Shown: in pieces, positions 45,586 to 54,324 of the stretch
Layout: each line of letters opens with the position of its first letter
Position numbering within the stretch: the stretch's first letter is position 1
Source: Denitratisoma oestradiolicum
GTDB lineage: Bacteria; Pseudomonadota; Gammaproteobacteria; Burkholderiales; Rhodocyclaceae
Length of the DNA stretch: 64,000 bases
Direction of reading: 5' to 3'
NCBI RefSeq assembly: GCF_902813185.1
Contig: NZ_LR778301.1
Location: forward strand, 248,001 to 312,000
The notes under the pieces: generated by a model
Databases searched by the model: none
What the model was told of the DNA's origin: nothing
Seen by the model: only the letters and a program-made list of their open reading frames with translations
Made by a program: the position numbers and the translations under genes

Positions 45586-46509
45586 ATGGAAACCCTGATC
45601 CAGCAGATCGTGAACGGCCTGGTGCTGGGGGCCGTGTATGCCCTGGTGGCCCTGGGCTACACCATGGTCTATGGCATCCTGGGCCTGATCAACTTCGCTC
45701 ATGGCGAGGTGGTGATGGTGGGCGCCCTGGTGACCCTGGCTGTGATCAAGCCCCTGGCCGCCGCCGGGGTGCCAGCGGTGGCTCTGCTGCCCCTGGGTCT
45801 GATCGTGGCCATGCTGGTCTGCATGGCCCTGGGCGCCACCGTGGAGCGGATCGCCTACCGGCCCCTGCGCAATGCGCCGCGCCTGGCGCCCCTGATCACC
45901 GCCATCGGCGTCTCCATCGTGCTCCAGTACGGCGCGGTGTTGATCTGGGGCCGGGGCTATCACGCCTATCCGGAACTGCTGCCCACCACGCCCCTGGAAT
46001 TCTTCGGCGCCCGCATCAGTCCGACTCAGATCGCCATCGTCCTGGTCTCATCCCTGATCATGGCGGGCCTGCTCTGGCTGGTCCATCGCACCCGCCTGGG
46101 CCGGGCCATGCGCGCCACCGCCGAGAACCCTGCTGTGGCCCGGCTGATGGGCGTCAATGTGGATCAAGTGATTTCTCTTACCTTTGTCATCGGCTCGGCC
46201 CTGGGGGCAGTGGCCGGCGTGCTGGTCAGCATCAACTATTCCGTGGCCCATTATCAGATGGGCTTCACCCTGGGTCTGAAAGCCTTCACTGCCGCCGTAC
46301 TGGGCGGCATCGGCAACCTGGGCGGCGCCATGGTGGGCGGCCTGCTGCTGGGATTGATCGAGGCCCTGGGAGCCGGCTACATCGGTGACCTCACCGGCGG
46401 CCTGTTCGGCTCCAACTATCGGGATGTCTTCGCCTTCCTGGTGCTGGTGGCGGTGCTGATCTTCCGTCCCTCGGGCTTGCTGGGTGAAAGAGTCGCGGAA
46501 CGTGCCTGA
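45586..46509 (+). CDS. livH: Branched-chain amino acid ABC transporter permease LivH
   Basis: The 307-residue inner-membrane permease has about eight membrane segments. It carries the LivH signatures NGLVLGAVYALVALGYTMVYG and the cytoplasmic coupling loop GRAMRATAENPAVARLMGVN. It pairs with LivM. It lies 40 bases after livK. Its stop falls inside a 16-bp imperfect hairpin (46496-46529), and a second palindrome follows before livM. Confidence 0.95.
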   Translation: METLIQQIVNGLVLGAVYALVALGYTMVYGILGLINFAHGEVVMVGALVTLAVIKPLAAAGVPAVALLPLGLIVAMLVCMALGATVERIAYRPLRNAPRLAPLITAIGVSIVLQYGAVLIWGRGYHAYPELLPTTPLEFFGARISPTQIAIVLVSSLIMAGLLWLVHRTRLGRAMRATAENPAVARLMGVNVDQVISLTFVIGSALGAVAGVLVSINYSVAHYQMGFTLGLKAFTAAVLGGIGNLGGAMVGGLLLGLIEALGAGYIGDLTGGLFGSNYRDVFAFLVLVAVLIFRPSGLLGERVAERA

Positions 46510-46529
46510 ACGAGTTCAGACACGTTCCG
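46496..46529 (+). terminator. Long hairpin spanning the livH stop codon
   Basis: CGGAACGTG-C-CTGAAC, loop GA, GTTCAG-A-CACGTTCCG: a near-perfect 16-bp stem with one mismatch, containing the livH stop. It has no T tract and lies inside an operon, so it more likely affects mRNA stability or partial attenuation than full termination. Confidence 0.65.
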
Positions 46530-46559
46530 CCGGCGGCGGATTGACGCTCCCACCCCCCG

Positions 46560-46582
46560 ACCCCCGCCCTGAGGGCGGGGGT
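46560..46582 (+). repeat. GC-rich palindrome between livH and livM
   Basis: Perfect 11-base arms ACCCCCGCCCT (46560-46570) and AGGGCGGGGGT (46572-46582). It resembles the first palindrome of the family C element and lies in the 121-base livH-livM gap. Confidence 0.65.
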
Positions 46583-46630
46583 GACGGCAGATGTGCCGCT
46601 GCGGGCGGCAACAAAGAGAATATCTGAGCT

Positions 46631-47719
46631 ATGTCCACGCGCAAAAAAGCCTATTTCTCGACCGCCGGCCTGGGCCTGTTGCTGGCTCTGCTGCCTTTCC
46701 TGGTGGGGGCCGGCTTCGGGGCGGCCTGGGTGCGGGTGCTGGACTTTGTCCTGCTCTACGTGCTGCTGGCCCTGGGCCTGAACATCGTGGTCGGTTTCGC
46801 CGGCCTGCTGGACCTGGGTTACGTGGCCTTCTACGCGGTGGGGGCCTATCTCTATGCGCTGCTTTCCAGTCCCCATCTGACCGAGCATTTCCCCGCTCTG
46901 GCAGCCCATTTTCCTGGCGGGCTGCATTTCCCGGTCTGGCTGGTGCTGCCCGCCGGAGCGCTGCTGGCGGGGGCCTTCGGCGTCCTGCTGGGTTTTCCCA
47001 CCCTGCGCCTGCGGGGGGATTACCTGGCCATCGTCACCCTGGGTTTCGGCGAGATCATTCGTATCTTCCTCAACAATCTCTACCAACCCGTCAATCTGAC
47101 CAACGGCGCTCTGGGCCTGACCCAGATCGACGGAGTGCGGCTGGGCCCCCTGGCCCTGGACCGTAGCCAGCAGATTCTCGGCATCACCGTCCCCTCCCTG
47201 CATCTTTACTACTACCTTTTCCTGCTCCTGGCCCTGGCCATCATCCTGGTCTCGATCCGCCTGGAGGATTCCCGCATCGGCCGGGCCTGGGTGGCCATCC
47301 GTGAGGACGAGGTGGCTGCCAAGGCCTGCGGCATCAATACCCGCAACGTCAAGCTGCTGGCCTTCGCCATGGGCGCCAGCTTCGGCGGCGTGGCCGGGGG
47401 CCTGTTCGCCGGCTTTCAGCAGTTCGTCAGCCCAGAGAGCTTCCAGTTGATCGATTCCATCATGATCCTGTGCATGGTGGTGCTGGGGGGCATGGGCCAT
47501 ATTCCCGGGGTGATCTTCGGTGCGGTGCTGCTGACGGTGCTGCCCGAAGCCTTCCGTTATGGCGCCGGCCCGGTGCAGAAATTTCTCTTTGGCCAGGTGC
47601 TGGTGGACCCGGAAGCCCTGCGTATGCTGTTGTTCGGCCTGACCCTGGTGCTGGTGATGCTGTTCCGCCCCGCCGGCCTCTGGCCCGATCCGCGTCACCG
47701 TCGGGAGATGCGGCGATGA
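46631..47719 (+). CDS. livM: Branched-chain amino acid ABC transporter permease LivM
   Basis: The 362-residue permease has about nine membrane segments and LivM motifs such as LGLNIVVGFAGLLDLGYVAF, FPTLRLRGDYLAIVTLGFGE and the coupling loop AWVAIREDEVAAKACGIN. It forms the translocation path with LivH. Its stop overlaps the livG ATG (ATGA). The gap to livH is larger than elsewhere in the operon and holds two hairpins. Confidence 0.95.
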   Translation: MSTRKKAYFSTAGLGLLLALLPFLVGAGFGAAWVRVLDFVLLYVLLALGLNIVVGFAGLLDLGYVAFYAVGAYLYALLSSPHLTEHFPALAAHFPGGLHFPVWLVLPAGALLAGAFGVLLGFPTLRLRGDYLAIVTLGFGEIIRIFLNNLYQPVNLTNGALGLTQIDGVRLGPLALDRSQQILGITVPSLHLYYYLFLLLALAIILVSIRLEDSRIGRAWVAIREDEVAAKACGINTRNVKLLAFAMGASFGGVAGGLFAGFQQFVSPESFQLIDSIMILCMVVLGGMGHIPGVIFGAVLLTVLPEAFRYGAGPVQKFLFGQVLVDPEALRMLLFGLTLVLVMLFRPAGLWPDPRHRREMRR

Positions 47720-48483
47720 CGGCTCCCCTGCTTGAAGCATTGGGCGTTTCCAAGCACTTCGGCGGCGTGCGTGCGCTGAAGGACGTGTCGCTCACCATTC
47801 ATACCGGCGAGGTCTATGGTCTGATCGGTCCCAATGGTGCCGGCAAGACCACCTTTTTCAACGTGCTCACCGGCCTTTACGCCCGGGACCAAGGCCAGGT
47901 GCTGTTCGATGGCAGCCCCCTGCCCCTGGGCCAGCCTCATGCGGTGGTGGCTGCCGGTCTGGCTCGCACCTTCCAGAACATCCGTCTGTTCGGCAACATG
48001 AGCGCCCTGGAAAATGTCATGGTAGGCCGTCACGGCCGCAGTCGCAGCGGCGTGCTGGGGGCCGTGCTGCGCAGCCGAGCCGCCCGGGAGGAGGAGGCCG
48101 CGATTCGCCGCCGGGCTCTGGAGCTGCTGCATTACTTTGGCATAGCCGATCGGGCCGATGACCTGGCCCGGCATCTCTCCTACGGCGACCAGCGCCGTCT
48201 GGAGATCGCCCGGGCCCTGGCCACCGAGCCGCGCCTGCTGGCCCTGGACGAGCCCGCCGCCGGCATGAATGCCACCGAGACAGAAGAACTGCGCCGCCTG
48301 ATCGAGGGCCTGCGCCGGGACGGCCTGACCGTGCTGCTGATCGAACACGACGTGAAGCTGGTGATGGGACTGTGCGACCGGGTGGCGGTGCTGGACTACG
48401 GCGAGAAGATCGCCGAGGACGTGCCGGAAGTCGTGCGCAAGAATCCCCGCGTGATCGAAGCCTATCTGGGGGTGGAGGCATGA
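47716..48483 (+). CDS. livG: Branched-chain amino acid ABC transporter ATPase LivG
   Basis: The 255-residue ATPase has Walker A (GPNGAGKTT), ABC signature (HLSYGDQRRLEIARAL), Walker B with LLALDEPAAGMN and a conserved C-terminal HDVKLVMGLCDRVAVLDYG. The start ATG 47716 overlaps the livM stop. The signature is LSYG rather than LSGG, which is normal for LivG. It overlaps livF by ATGA. Confidence 0.96.
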   Translation: MTAPLLEALGVSKHFGGVRALKDVSLTIHTGEVYGLIGPNGAGKTTFFNVLTGLYARDQGQVLFDGSPLPLGQPHAVVAAGLARTFQNIRLFGNMSALENVMVGRHGRSRSGVLGAVLRSRAAREEEAAIRRRALELLHYFGIADRADDLARHLSYGDQRRLEIARALATEPRLLALDEPAAGMNATETEELRRLIEGLRRDGLTVLLIEHDVKLVMGLCDRVAVLDYGEKIAEDVPEVVRKNPRVIEAYLGVEA

Positions 48484-49271
48484 GCACACCCCCGCCCAAC
48501 CTCCCCCGCCAGGCGGGGGAGGTGACTGGTCACCCCCTTCCTCGGGAAGGGGGATGGGGGGATGGTCATCCACTGCTTGCCGTAACGGATTTGTCAGTCC
48601 GTTACGGCGGTATTGCGGCGGTGAAGGGCGTTTCCTTCGATGTCGCGGCCGGGGAGATGGTCTGCCTGATCGGCGCCAACGGCGCCGGCAAGACCTCCAC
48701 CCTGAAGGCCCTGGCCCGGCTGCTGCCCGCTGGAGGCGAGATTCGCTATCAGGGGGAACGCATCGACGGCCTGCCTTCCCATGAGCTGATTTCCCGGGGT
48801 CTGGCCCTGGTGCCCGAGGGACGCGGTGTCTTCGCCCGCCTCTCCGTGGCCGAGAATCTGGTCATGGGCGCCTATCATCGTCGGGACAATGGGATCGACA
48901 TCGACCTGGAACGCATCTACGAACTGTTGCCGCGCCTGAAGGAGCGACAGGGCCAACTGGCCGGCACCCTCTCCGGCGGTGAACAGCAGATGCTGGCCAT
49001 CGGCCGCGCCCTGATGGGACGACCCCACCTGCTGTTGCTGGATGAGCCCTCCATGGGCCTGGCGCCCCTGATGGTGCAGAAGGTCTTCGAAGTGATCCGC
49101 AGTGTCGCCGCCCAGGGTGTCACCGTGCTGCTGGTGGAGCAGAACGCCCGCCTGGCGCTGCAAGTCTGTCAGCGCGGCTACGTGATGGAAAGCGGCTGCA
49201 TCACCCTGGCCGGCCCGGCCACCGAACTGTCCGCTGATCCGAGGGTGCGGGCGGCCTATCTGGGGGAATGA
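48480..49271 (+). CDS. livF: Branched-chain amino acid ABC transporter ATPase LivF with repeat-derived N terminus
   Basis: The 263-residue ATPase has Walker A (GANGAGKTS), signature LSGGEQQMLAIGRALM and Walker B LLLLDEPSMGLAP. Normal LivF proteins begin about where LLAVTDLSVRYG stands here, near residue 32. Residues about 3-29 come from the palindromic element also found in the RNB gene. The only ATG, overlapping livG by ATGA, lies before the element, so it must be translated, or a rare non-ATG start is used. It completes the livKHMGF set. Confidence 0.94.
   Translation: MSTPPPNLPRQAGEVTGHPLPREGGWGDGHPLLAVTDLSVRYGGIAAVKGVSFDVAAGEMVCLIGANGAGKTSTLKALARLLPAGGEIRYQGERIDGLPSHELISRGLALVPEGRGVFARLSVAENLVMGAYHRRDNGIDIDLERIYELLPRLKERQGQLAGTLSGGEQQMLAIGRALMGRPHLLLLDEPSMGLAPLMVQKVFEVIRSVAAQGVTVLLVEQNARLALQVCQRGYVMESGCITLAGPATELSADPRVRAAYLGE
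48486..48565 (+). repeat. Palindromic repeat inserted in frame at the livF N terminus (family C)
   Basis: It has CCTCCCCCGCC/GGCGGGGGAGG (from 48500), then GTGACTGGTCAC, then CCCCCTTCC-TC-GGGAAGGGGG and GATGGGGGG. The order, orientation and reading frame match the copy at 1633-1714, giving LPRQAGEVTGHP. One other forward frame would meet TGA in GAGGTGACTG, so the frame used matters. Confidence 0.88.
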
Positions 49272-49311
49272 GCAAGCACCTTCGACGAGCTGTGAGAAAA
49301 GCTTCACGGTA

Positions 49312-49818
49312 CTATCGCCGCCGGTAAATCGCCTCGAACTGCACCACCCAGGTGCGCCCGCCATTGTCCGAGCTTTCCTGGGTCTGGCGCAAGGTCTTGT
49401 CGGGTAGCGCTTGTAGGACTACGCGCTGACGGCTACCTGGCGCAGGGGCGGCTTCCGCCTCCAGCACTAGCCGCCCCTGCTCCTCCGCCCCTGAGGAACG
49501 ACTTACCTTGCCCCGAGTATCAGTCCAGAACTGCTGCCATTTGCCTTCCTGTGCCGAATAGGCCATTAGACCAATGCCGCGACTGCCGTCGCGGCCGGTC
49601 CATTCTTCAATCAGGCCGCAGCCATCGGCGGCGGCCGTGATGCGATTCTGGCCGATCGGCCCCAGTGTGGGAGAAGTTACATCCCATTCACCGAGCCAGA
49701 CATCGTATTGCCGATATTCGGCGGCCTGGCATGGGGCGCCGATTGGTTCTGCGGTCGCGCCGGCTCCGATCAGCGCGCACAGTGCTGCCATCAGCACCCG
49801 GTGCATTTTTTCAGCCAT
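49312..49818 (-). CDS. Secreted DUF1579-like protein
   Basis: The 168-residue protein has a signal peptide (HRVLMAALCALIGAGATAEP). The mature part, YRQYDVWLGEWDVTSPTLGP and then GCGLIEEWTGRDG, resembles the DUF1579/calycin-like fold. Its function is unknown; a lipocalin-like role in binding a hydrophobic compound is only a guess. ATG 49818 has GGAG eight to nine bases upstream; ATG 49824 and GTG 49839 are alternatives. It lies 17 bases downstream of the PQQ dehydrogenase and likely shares its transcript. Confidence 0.72.
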   Translation of the reverse strand: MAEKMHRVLMAALCALIGAGATAEPIGAPCQAAEYRQYDVWLGEWDVTSPTLGPIGQNRITAAADGCGLIEEWTGRDGSRGIGLMAYSAQEGKWQQFWTDTRGKVSRSSGAEEQGRLVLEAEAAPAPGSRQRVVLQALPDKTLRQTQESSDNGGRTWVVQFEAIYRRR

Positions 49819-49835
49819 GGTCATGCTCCGCCCTG

Positions 49836-51713
49836 TCACTTTCCATCGGGTGTGAATACCAGCAGGGCATTACCCGGCCGCAGCTGGGTTGCGGCGCCGG
49901 AGGTGACATAGAGCGCACCCTTCGCCAGCACTTGTGAATAACCGCTGACCGCCCCGCCCACGGCATCCACACCGTTCACCGCCGGGGTGTTGCCGGCGGT
50001 ATCCATATTCCAGACGACGACGCCATCCTGGGTGCGATAAGCACGAATGTGTCCGTCCCAGGAACCCAGGAAGGCGATGCCCGGCATCAATGTGACGGAG
50101 GAAGACTGGGCCGCGCTGCAGCCCTGCTCGCCCCAACTGCATACCGGCGGCGGCGCATCGGCCCGCCAGAGGGTTTTGCCACTGGACAGATCCAGCTTGA
50201 CCAGCGCCCCCTTGTTCCCGCCCTGGGGTGCATGAACATCCCCCACCGGCACATAGACGGTATCCTCGGCGGAGGCCATGCCATACATGATGCCGCCGAC
50301 ATCCCCGCCGAAGGCCACGCGCTTACGCCAGACCAGGCGGCCGCCGCGATCCGGGTCCATGGCATAGACCATCCCATACTTCTGCCCCGCCACCAGCAAT
50401 TGACGGCCATTTTTCAGGGTGGCCAACAGCGGCGGCGAACCGAAGCCAAAAACGTTGCGGCAATCCGTGTAGCCATGCTTTTCGCAATAGGCGAAGCGCT
50501 CCTTGTCGCCGGGCAGGACGCTGCGCTGCCAGCGAACCGCCCCCGTCTTCTTGTCGAAGGCCATGATGGCGTAGGCCCCCGGTGGATTGTCCATGGTGTA
50601 GGACTCGCCGGTCGCGGCATAGATCAGCCCGCGCTTGTCATCCACCACCAGGGGCGTCCAGATTGCCGCACCGGCCGGACTGGACAAGGGTTTGCCGGAA
50701 GGCGTGAACTGGCCCGTGAGCCGCGACGGCTCGGCAATGGTATGAGTCTTCCACTGGAATCGCCCCGTGACGGCATCCAGCGCCACCACGCTGCCGCGGA
50801 AGGTACAGCAGGGGTAATCCGGGTCGTGGGTCAGAGGATCCTCGATGGAAGACACCGGCACGAACAATTGATCCCCGGAGAGGGTCGGCGCCGCCGTAAT
50901 GCGTGTCAGCACATGATCCTCGACCTGAGTTTTCCAGAGCAGCTTGCCGCTGCTGGCATCCAGGGCATAAACGAATCCCTGATCATCGCCAAAGAAGACA
51001 TGGGCCTGGTAAGGGGCTGTTGCGGGTGCTCCCACGGTAACGCGCCGAATCAAACGTTCGGTGGGATAGGACCAATAGGAACAGCCGGTCTGGGCATCCA
51101 GGGAATGCACTTCACCCGAACCACTGGCCAGGAACACCCGGCCGCCGGCCACCACGGGACCACCGGCCGCACTGCCGGGATAGGCGAAAGCCCATTTCAG
51201 TTTCAGTCGGGAAACGTCTGCTGGCGCTAGGCCCGCATCCGGCTGGTAACGCTCTCCCGCCCCGTTCTTTTCCAGCATGGGCCAGTCCTGGCTGCTGATG
51301 CGCACCGGCGCACCGGGTTGGGCGCAAAGATTGGCCGTCGGCTGCGGGCCCTTGCCCGGTTGCCGGCCGGTGAGGTGGGCCGCCAGGGCACGGAAATCCT
51401 CTGGGCCCAGGCCCGCCGCCATGGGCTTCATGGCGCCGTGGCTCAAGGTGCGGACCACGGAGTCTGGGCCACGATAGGCCAGGGCCGCAGTCGGGGGGAT
51501 CCGTCCCTGGGGATGGTCGTGGCAGGTCGCACAGCGTTGCGCAAAAATTTCCGCCCCGCGCTTGCCGACAACCGCATCTTCCTCGCTGCCAGGAGCGAAT
51601 GCGCTGCCGGCCCCTTGCGCAATCCCATAGCCAAGGCTCACACAGGCCATTACGGCCATGGGCAGCCGGCGCAAAGCTTTTGTCGTAATCATGTTTTGCA
51701 TCATTTTCGTCAT
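49836..51713 (-). CDS. PQQ-dependent quinohemoprotein dehydrogenase (polyvinyl alcohol dehydrogenase-like)
   Basis: The 625-residue protein has a signal peptide, an N-terminal cytochrome c domain (CATCHDHPQG, with a Met ligand probably in GAMKPMAAGL), then a PQQ beta-propeller with repeats such as GSVVALDAVTGRFQWKTHT and GFVYALDASSGKLLWKTQ. A vicinal CC pair (DYPCCTF) recalls the disulfide of PQQ alcohol dehydrogenases. The order heme-then-propeller matches polyvinyl alcohol dehydrogenase (cytochrome). It should oxidise an alcohol in the periplasm and pass electrons to a cytochrome. The actual substrate is unknown. It follows a TonB receptor in an operon. Confidence 0.87.
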   Translation of the reverse strand: MTKMMQNMITTKALRRLPMAVMACVSLGYGIAQGAGSAFAPGSEEDAVVGKRGAEIFAQRCATCHDHPQGRIPPTAALAYRGPDSVVRTLSHGAMKPMAAGLGPEDFRALAAHLTGRQPGKGPQPTANLCAQPGAPVRISSQDWPMLEKNGAGERYQPDAGLAPADVSRLKLKWAFAYPGSAAGGPVVAGGRVFLASGSGEVHSLDAQTGCSYWSYPTERLIRRVTVGAPATAPYQAHVFFGDDQGFVYALDASSGKLLWKTQVEDHVLTRITAAPTLSGDQLFVPVSSIEDPLTHDPDYPCCTFRGSVVALDAVTGRFQWKTHTIAEPSRLTGQFTPSGKPLSSPAGAAIWTPLVVDDKRGLIYAATGESYTMDNPPGAYAIMAFDKKTGAVRWQRSVLPGDKERFAYCEKHGYTDCRNVFGFGSPPLLATLKNGRQLLVAGQKYGMVYAMDPDRGGRLVWRKRVAFGGDVGGIMYGMASAEDTVYVPVGDVHAPQGGNKGALVKLDLSSGKTLWRADAPPPVCSWGEQGCSAAQSSSVTLMPGIAFLGSWDGHIRAYRTQDGVVVWNMDTAGNTPAVNGVDAVGGAVSGYSQVLAKGALYVTSGAATQLRPGNALLVFTPDGK

Positions 51714-51791
51714 AAGGCTATTGAGTTGATACCGATTCAGGAATGCGGGCCCAGTGGCCCGCATTCCTATTGCAACGCTTGGTGCACGGAA

Positions 51792-54071
51792 CTACCAACG
51801 ATAGGAGAAGGAAGCCCCGTAAGTACGCGGCTCGTCCCAGTAGCCGAGGTTCATGCGTCCGATCTGGGGAATGACAATGCGGCCGGCAATGTGCTGCTTG
51901 TCGGTGATGTTGCGCACCCAGAGGGAGACTTCACCGAAGCTGTCATGCCCCATGGGAATACCCTTCAGCAGCAGCTTGCCGTTCCAGAAACCCGCTGCGG
52001 CGATATTGCCTTCTTCGTCGGTGGGCTGATCGGTCCGATACAGCGCATCCCCCGGACGGGCTTTCTGGCCGGCCATCGACTGCATTTCGCTCTGGTAGGT
52101 GTAGTCCAGCATGCCGCGCAGGGTGCCCCAGGCGGTCTTGGCAATGTGGGCATCCATGGCCAGGGTCATGTTGAACCTGGGAGACTGCCCCACCGGCCAG
52201 TTGCTGGCCTCATCAATGCCATTGATGATGTATGAGTCATATTTGCTGCGTAGAAACCCCAGGCTGCCCTGTAGCCGCATGGTGTCGCTGGGCGCGTAGG
52301 CCGCTTCTAGTTCCAGGCCCGATGAGGTCGCCTTGCCCGCATTGGAGATGGAGGGCAGTGGCACGCCCCCGGCGCCAGCATTGAACACCACCACCTGCTT
52401 GTCGGTCGTTTTGCTCATGAAGAGCGCACTGTTGATTTGCAAGCGGTTGTCTTCCGATGTCCATTTCAGGCCCAGTTCATAGGACTTGGCCTTTTCCGGC
52501 GCGTAGGGCCGCGAAGCCTCGGCAGGGGTTGAGGCCGTGCCATTGAAGCCCCCGGTGCGGAAGCCTTCTGCGTAGCGCGCGTAGCCATTGGTCTGGCTGT
52601 TGAATTTATAGGCAGCCGTCAGCATCGGCGTGGTGGCACTGAACTCTTTTGAGGAATCCGTTGGCGGCACACCTCCCGCCCAGCCCCCGGCGCCCATGCC
52701 CGCGTCATCGATGGTGTAACGTGACAACTGCTTGTGTTCCCGGTTGTAGCGAAGGCCGGCCGTCAGCGTCAGGGCCTCGGTCGTCTGATAATCGGCCTGT
52801 CCATACCAGGAGGAAGAGCGCGACTCAAAAGTGTACTTGTCGATTGCCGCCGGCACGCCCCACAGGGGAAAGGACTGGGAACGGTCATGGGTACTTCCCT
52901 GGTCCTGGAAGAAATACAGGCCGGTCACGTATTTCCAGCGGTCTGTATGCCCGACCCACTGGAACTCCTGGGATCGCTGGGCATAGCTCGAATGGAAGGG
53001 CGAATTGTCCAGCACGCTCAGATTCGTGCCGTCGATATCCAGAGCGCCCTGGCCCCGGGTGTGGCGATAGCTGACAATCGCCTTCAAGGTATTGTTCGGA
53101 TCGATGTCCCAATTGAGGGTGGCTGAGTGGCCCTCGGTTCGATCCCGCTCGAACACGGCGATATTCGCCCCCGCCGTGGTCTGCCGCTCGGTACTGGCAA
53201 ACTTTGAATAGCCACCTGCGCCGTAGTAATCAAGAAATCCGCCCAGGGCGTTGGGGGCTACATAGGTCAGCTGACCGAGGGGCGGCCTGTCGTTGCGGCT
53301 GTTGGTGTCATAGCGGTAATCGAATTGCAGAGTGCTGGAAATATCCAGATTCATCGCCAGACGACCGGACTGGGTATTCAGGCTGTCGAGGCTGGAAACC
53401 GGGCTCCCCGGCAAGGTTTTGACCAGGCCGTTGCGATGATTTTCCCGATACCCGAAAGAGACACTGGCAATGCCCATCCGCGGCAGATCCATGGACAGGC
53501 TGGTCGCCAGTTTTCCATAATTACCCACATCGACCCCCACCGCTCCGCCGAACTGGCCTGTGGGTTTGCGGGTGACAAAACTCAGGGCGCCGGCCATCGT
53601 GTTACGGCCATAAAGCGTTCCCTGGGGGCCCCGCAGCACTTCCACCCGCTCGACATCCAGCAGATCAAACTGCTGGCCGCTGGGCTTGCCGATAAAGACA
53701 CCATCGATATACACACCGACCATGGACTCCTGGAATAGAGGTGTATTACCGAGAGATGAGCCCCGCATGGCAATCTTCACGCTGCCGTGTTCAGCCTGGG
53801 ACTCCGAAATCTGCAGATTCGGCGCCAGGGCGGAAAGATCCTTGGTGGTCTGCACCCCTCGGGCCTCAAGTTGTTGCACCGAGTAAGCCGAGATGGCTAG
53901 GGGCACATCCTGCAGTTTTTCCGCCCGCTTCTGGGCCGTCACTACGATTTCCTCCAGGCCGGCCCCGACCGCATCGGCCGCCCATGCCTGTCCAGCAAAC
54001 AAACCGGCTACCAGCAAAGGGATCCCACGCTGTGCGAAGCCTCTTGGCAATACTTGGCTTACCTTGTTCAT
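51792..54071 (-). CDS. TonB-dependent outer-membrane receptor
   Basis: The 759-residue protein has a signal peptide (GIPLLVAGLFAGQAWA), a TonB-box region (EEIVVTAQKRAEKLQDVPLA), a plug domain (VERVEVLRGPQGTLYGRNTM) and a barrel ending GASFSYRW. This EIVVTAQKR subgroup is common in sphingomonads and other degraders of complex or hydrophobic compounds, rather than in siderophore uptake. The PQQ dehydrogenase lies 78 bases downstream, so the receptor probably imports its substrate or product. The tetR-like gene is divergent from it. Confidence 0.92.
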   Translation of the reverse strand: MNKVSQVLPRGFAQRGIPLLVAGLFAGQAWAADAVGAGLEEIVVTAQKRAEKLQDVPLAISAYSVQQLEARGVQTTKDLSALAPNLQISESQAEHGSVKIAMRGSSLGNTPLFQESMVGVYIDGVFIGKPSGQQFDLLDVERVEVLRGPQGTLYGRNTMAGALSFVTRKPTGQFGGAVGVDVGNYGKLATSLSMDLPRMGIASVSFGYRENHRNGLVKTLPGSPVSSLDSLNTQSGRLAMNLDISSTLQFDYRYDTNSRNDRPPLGQLTYVAPNALGGFLDYYGAGGYSKFASTERQTTAGANIAVFERDRTEGHSATLNWDIDPNNTLKAIVSYRHTRGQGALDIDGTNLSVLDNSPFHSSYAQRSQEFQWVGHTDRWKYVTGLYFFQDQGSTHDRSQSFPLWGVPAAIDKYTFESRSSSWYGQADYQTTEALTLTAGLRYNREHKQLSRYTIDDAGMGAGGWAGGVPPTDSSKEFSATTPMLTAAYKFNSQTNGYARYAEGFRTGGFNGTASTPAEASRPYAPEKAKSYELGLKWTSEDNRLQINSALFMSKTTDKQVVVFNAGAGGVPLPSISNAGKATSSGLELEAAYAPSDTMRLQGSLGFLRSKYDSYIINGIDEASNWPVGQSPRFNMTLAMDAHIAKTAWGTLRGMLDYTYQSEMQSMAGQKARPGDALYRTDQPTDEEGNIAAAGFWNGKLLLKGIPMGHDSFGEVSLWVRNITDKQHIAGRIVIPQIGRMNLGYWDEPRTYGASFSYRW

Positions 54072-54324
54072 GTACTCCTCCTATATTTTTCTGGTCTTCC
54101 ATTCGAAGACATCTTCACGCGGCGACTTAGTAGGCTGTTCAGCCTTGCATTGGTCTCGATGAATTCTCTATGGCCTAAGATGCTAAGTCAACAGGAGTCT
54201 CTTTAATTTATTTTGGAGGGTGGGTTTCATGGTCGACGTACCTCCGATCAAGGTCCGCCGAGAATCATCGCCATAAGTCCTCAATCCTGTAAACTAAGGG
54301 CCCAGTACAGAGCATCTCTAGATC

